A stretch of 42,954 nucleotides of DNA, from the NCBI GenBank assembly GCA_945906915.1, contig CAMDSI010000002.1, forward strand, positions 1 through 42,954. Direction: 5' to 3'. The notes under the pieces were generated by a model, which had not been told where the DNA came from, did not search any database, and saw only the letters and a list, made by a program, of their open reading frames with translations. The stretch comes from Spirosoma fluviale (GTDB lineage Bacteria; Bacteroidota; Bacteroidia; Cytophagales; Spirosomataceae). The stretch's first letter is position 1. Every line of letters starts with the position of its first letter. Shown here in pieces: positions 40,459-42,954 of the stretch. Made by a program: the position numbers and the translations under genes.

Positions 40459-40872
40459 CTATTTAATACTTTTCGCAATCGCCAGCAGCTCTTTAGCGCC
40501 ACCCTGCGGCAGGCCTAAGACCTTCTTCTTCACTTTGCCTGAGGCATCTAAAAAGAAGACGGTAGGATAACCTTCTAATGGATACATATTCGCTAAGGCT
40601 GGGCCTTCTCCCGCTTCCATGTCCACACCGATAGAAACGAAGTGTTCGTTAATGTAAGCGCCTAATTCTTTATTAGGGAATACATTCGTCTTTAATACCT
40701 TACAAGGTCCACACCAAGTTGTATATGCGTCGAACATAATGCCTTTGTTCTCTTTCTTGGCTTTGGCCATCGCTTGTCTGAAGCTTCCTTCGAAGAAACG
40801 TACACCAGCGGGCTCGTCTTGAGCGATGCTAGCAAATGAAACGAACAATAGGGCAAAAACGAATGATTTCAT
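40459..40872 (-). CDS. Secreted thioredoxin-like protein
   Basis: 137 residues with signal MKSFVFALLFVSFASIAQ. Thioredoxin fold with redox pair C54-G-P-C57 in TTWCGPCKVLKTNVFPN, and EGYPTVFFLDASGKV with the cis-Pro. KAKKENKGIMFDAYTTWCGPCK is typical of thioredoxin-domain proteins of the DsbD-tail/thioredoxin_7 type, which reduce or oxidise periplasmic disulfides. It lies 85 bases downstream of dnaN on the same strand. Confidence 0.92.
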   Translation of the reverse strand: MKSFVFALLFVSFASIAQDEPAGVRFFEGSFRQAMAKAKKENKGIMFDAYTTWCGPCKVLKTNVFPNKELGAYINEHFVSIGVDMEAGEGPALANMYPLEGYPTVFFLDASGKVKKKVLGLPQGGAKELLAIAKSIK

Positions 40873-40913
40873 ATTTCAAAATTTAGTCCGAAGGAAATGA
40901 GTCCGAAGGATAT

Positions 40914-40957
40914 TTATCTACACTCTATTATCTCTACTCTCTACTCTATAATCTCTC
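40914..40957. repeat. Pyrimidine-rich near-tandem tract
   Basis: A run of CTCTA/TCTCT units (CTATTATCTCTACTCTCTAC and on) fills the gap between dnaN and the thioredoxin-like gene, next to a short direct repeat AGTCCGAAGGA. Low-complexity spacer; no function seen. Confidence 0.5.
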
Positions 40958-42082
40958 CTAGTTATAAGAGTTCAACATCACCGGCATCACCAGCAACAAC
41001 ACATCCTCATTCTCATCTTGATCCGAAGGAATAATCAAACCAGCCTTATTCGGCTCGCTTAATTTAATGTCTACGAATTTCGCGCCTAGGTTGCTTAACA
41101 GTTCAGAAACTAATTTCGCGTTAAAACCGATCTCCATCTCTTTTCCTGCATAGTCGCAAGCTAAGACTTCATTCGCCTCGTTCGAGTAATCTAAATCCTC
41201 TGCTGATAGCGTCAGCTTGTTAGCTGATAGCTTCAAGCGGATTTGGTGAGTAGTTTTATTCGAGTAGATCGAGATACGTTTTACGGAACTCAAGAACTCT
41301 AAACGGTTGATCGTTAAGATCTCGTTGTTTTCTTTCGGGATGGCGTTCTCGTATTCTGGGAAGCGCTCGTCGATGATGCGGCAGATAAGCGAGAAGCTTT
41401 GGAAGCTGAAGAAAGCGTTAGAAGCGCTGAATTCAACAGTTACGTTCGTGTCATCTGCAGGTAGCGTAGATTTTAATAGGGCCAAAGCCTTCTTCGGTAA
41501 TATCAAACTACTCTGTGCCTCTGGACGGATGTCATTACGACGGTAACGCACTAAACGGTGACCGTCAGTAGCTACGAAGTTCGTGTGATCGCCCATCATT
41601 TGGATTAAAACACCGGTCATCGCTGGACGCATATCGTCGTTTGAAACCGCTAATAAAGTATTTGCGATCGCTTCTCCTAAAACCATAGATGTCAAAGAAA
41701 TCGTTTGATTCTTCGCTACTTCTGGGATACGTGGGAAGTCGATAGGGTTTTCGCCGGATAATTTGAAACGACCGTTTTGAGTGGAGATCTCAGCGCCAAA
41801 AGTCGCTTGATCCGCCGAAATCGTCACCGGTTGTTCTGGTAAGCTACGTAAAGTCTCTAACAATAAACGCGCCGGTAAAGCGATCGATCCGTTTTCGAAT
41901 CCTTCCACTTCTAAACGCGTCGTCATCACCGTTTGTAAGTCTGATGCCGTTAAGATCAAGGTATTGCCCTCTAACTCCACTAAGATATTCTCTAAGATAG
42001 GAATGATAGGATTGCTAGCAACCACACCATTGATGGCTGATAATTGCTTTAATAAGACATTAGAGGCGACTAGAAACTTCAT
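40958..42082 (-). CDS. dnaN: DNA polymerase III beta subunit (sliding clamp)
   Basis: 374 residues, the usual length for a clamp monomer. N-terminal MKFLVASNVLLKQLSAINGVV, then IPILENILVELEGNTLILTASDLQT, LSGENPIDFPRIPEV, and AMTGVLIQMMGDHTNFVATDGHRLVRYR (the middle domain's hallmark ATDGHRL). The end LLLVMPVMLNSYN is the conserved C-terminus (MPVRL in most). The clamp tethers DNA polymerase to DNA. It follows gldG with a 107-base gap and the same orientation, a pairing common in Bacteroidota. Confidence 0.98.
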   Translation of the reverse strand: MKFLVASNVLLKQLSAINGVVASNPIIPILENILVELEGNTLILTASDLQTVMTTRLEVEGFENGSIALPARLLLETLRSLPEQPVTISADQATFGAEISTQNGRFKLSGENPIDFPRIPEVAKNQTISLTSMVLGEAIANTLLAVSNDDMRPAMTGVLIQMMGDHTNFVATDGHRLVRYRRNDIRPEAQSSLILPKKALALLKSTLPADDTNVTVEFSASNAFFSFQSFSLICRIIDERFPEYENAIPKENNEILTINRLEFLSSVKRISIYSNKTTHQIRLKLSANKLTLSAEDLDYSNEANEVLACDYAGKEMEIGFNAKLVSELLSNLGAKFVDIKLSEPNKAGLIIPSDQDENEDVLLLVMPVMLNSYN

Positions 42083-42189
42083 TATATATTAGCTTTATGA
42101 TACGTGTAAAAGGGTTTTCGACAGGATGCCGTTCAAACCTTGAAGTTAAAATAATTTAGGCTTTCTACCAAAGCTTTTGGCATATGTAT

Positions 42190-42954
42190 TTACCGATTGT
42201 ATTTCCGCTTTCGGTAAAACACAACTCCTAAACTTAACAGCGTCGCAAAAAGTAGCGGCATCGCGATGTTAATCACTTGGTAGAAGGTGCCGTCTGCTTG
42301 GATTTTGGCCTTATCTAAAGGACGTAAGGTGATCGACTTAGATCGAGCCAATAAAGGCGAATTGTCATCGATTAAATACGCGAAGGCATTCAGTAGAAAG
42401 TCTTTATTCGCGAAGGTATTCTTCATAAACGGGTCAAAACCTAAAGGTAGCGACTGTTGCGATGGATAATCCACGCCATTCAAGGCGATATCTCCGTCAC
42501 CCACAACGATAATCGCGGATTCGGTGCTGCCGGAAGCCACAAAACTTGTGTCCTGTGTCAAATGCTGAAAAGCCGATTCGAATTTCCCTTCCACTAGATA
42601 AGCAGCCGTTTGAACGCCGGCATTGTAAGCAGCTGGGTCAAAATCCTTGCCGGCAGAACTGAAGGACAGTAAAGACGGGGCTTTGGCCACCTGCGTATAT
42701 TGACTGGTGCGTAATAAAGGCGTCTTACGTGTCGCGGCCCCAGAAATGGTATCGATGCTCGAAACGAAACGACCATAAATGGCATCTAAGTTTTTCGTGA
42801 TCAAAAAAGTAGGATTCCCATTTAATAGCGGGAAAGCTGGCCAAGGCATCAATTGAATATTCGACTTATTGCCCATATTGCCCACCTTGAGCGGAATCAT
42901 GCCAGAATTCTGCGCATCCTTCACCAGGTTCGCGTTTAAACGCAGACCATAATG
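42190..42954 (-). CDS. gldG: Gliding motility ABC-transporter-associated protein GldG, 3' part
   Basis: 254 residues to the window edge; the frame runs off the end, so the start is missing. HYGLRLNANLVKDAQNSGMIPL, MPWPAFPLLNGNPTFLITKNLDAIYGRF and FDPAAYNAGVQTAAYLVEGKFESAF match the C-terminal part of GldG; the protein ends with a membrane helix (MPLLFATLLSLGVVFYRKRKYNR). GldG works with GldA and GldF in an ABC-type complex needed for gliding in Flavobacterium johnsoniae. In organisms without gliding, homologues occur with unclear role. Confidence 0.92.
   Translation of the reverse strand, partial: HYGLRLNANLVKDAQNSGMIPLKVGNMGNKSNIQLMPWPAFPLLNGNPTFLITKNLDAIYGRFVSSIDTISGAATRKTPLLRTSQYTQVAKAPSLLSFSSAGKDFDPAAYNAGVQTAAYLVEGKFESAFQHLTQDTSFVASGSTESAIIVVGDGDIALNGVDYPSQQSLPLGFDPFMKNTFANKDFLLNAFAYLIDDNSPLLARSKSITLRPLDKAKIQADGTFYQVINIAMPLLFATLLSLGVVFYRKRKYNR

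Noticed and set aside
1-42954. CRISPR array, IS element or prophage
   Set aside because: No spaced direct repeats, transposase, integrase or phage structural gene was recognised on either strand.

Overview
The window looks like a chromosomal segment of a Bacteroidota bacterium, probably order Cytophagales. The reasons are a dnaN-gldG (gliding motility) pair, FISUMP domains, a FAS1 protein, SxxK and HSL-type secreted hydrolases, Bacteroidota-type promoters (TAnnTTTG-like -7 boxes) and AT-rich sequence. A freshwater Spirosomaceae-like lineage would fit, but that is inference. I saw no insertion sequence, integrase, CRISPR array, rRNA or phage gene.

Layout. 1-4.6 kb: the tail of an NTF2-like gene, then a + strand run of quinohemoprotein (PQQ + heme c) dehydrogenase, HSL-family esterase and SxxK serine hydrolase, all exported. 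4.7-10.3 kb: DUF1080 (3-keto-disaccharide hydrolase family), SOUL protein, two NTF2-like lipoproteins, a Tat-exported Gfo/Idh/MocA oxidoreductase, a DUF4350-like secreted protein and a small Rieske lipoprotein. 10.3-11.8 kb: a minus-strand membrane operon including a 59-aa gene missing from the ORF track. 11.9-16 kb: FAS1 protein, FISUMP protein with a CarboxypepD_reg-like protein, and a sulfatase. 16-20.1 kb: a DUF1036-bearing membrane protein, a membrane-anchored glutamate-synthase-like FMN protein and a hotdog thioesterase.

20.2-28.4 kb is the most unusual part. Seven + strand genes are packed with overlaps or gaps of 11 bases or fewer: a small unknown, a DUF4407 protein, a second protein of DUF4407-like topology, a single-pass protein with a beta-rich outer domain, a membrane protein carrying a transglutaminase-like Cys-His domain, a DUF350-like membrane protein and a CASTOR/POLLUX-like channel with nucleotide-binding (RCK/TrkA-like) domains. 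It looks like a multi-protein membrane complex of unknown function. A bestrophin-like/DUF4239 gene converges on its end.

28.4-37.2 kb: an outer-membrane barrel protein; a pentameric ligand-gated ion channel (pLGIC) overlapping a membrane acyltransferase by one base; an operon of a 208-aa membrane protein, a FISUMP protein and an ankyrin-repeat protein; and small secreted proteins including a tandem pair. 37.2-37.8 kb has no convincing gene but holds two strong hairpins, one a near-copy of the tRNA-Val terminator. 37.8-43 kb returns to ordinary content: secreted esterase, NTF2-like lipoprotein, tRNA-Val(TAC), TerC family protein, thioredoxin-like protein, dnaN and the 3' part of gldG.

Several start codons were moved from the ORF track's TTG to a downstream ATG where a signal peptide, lipobox or gene spacing favours it.
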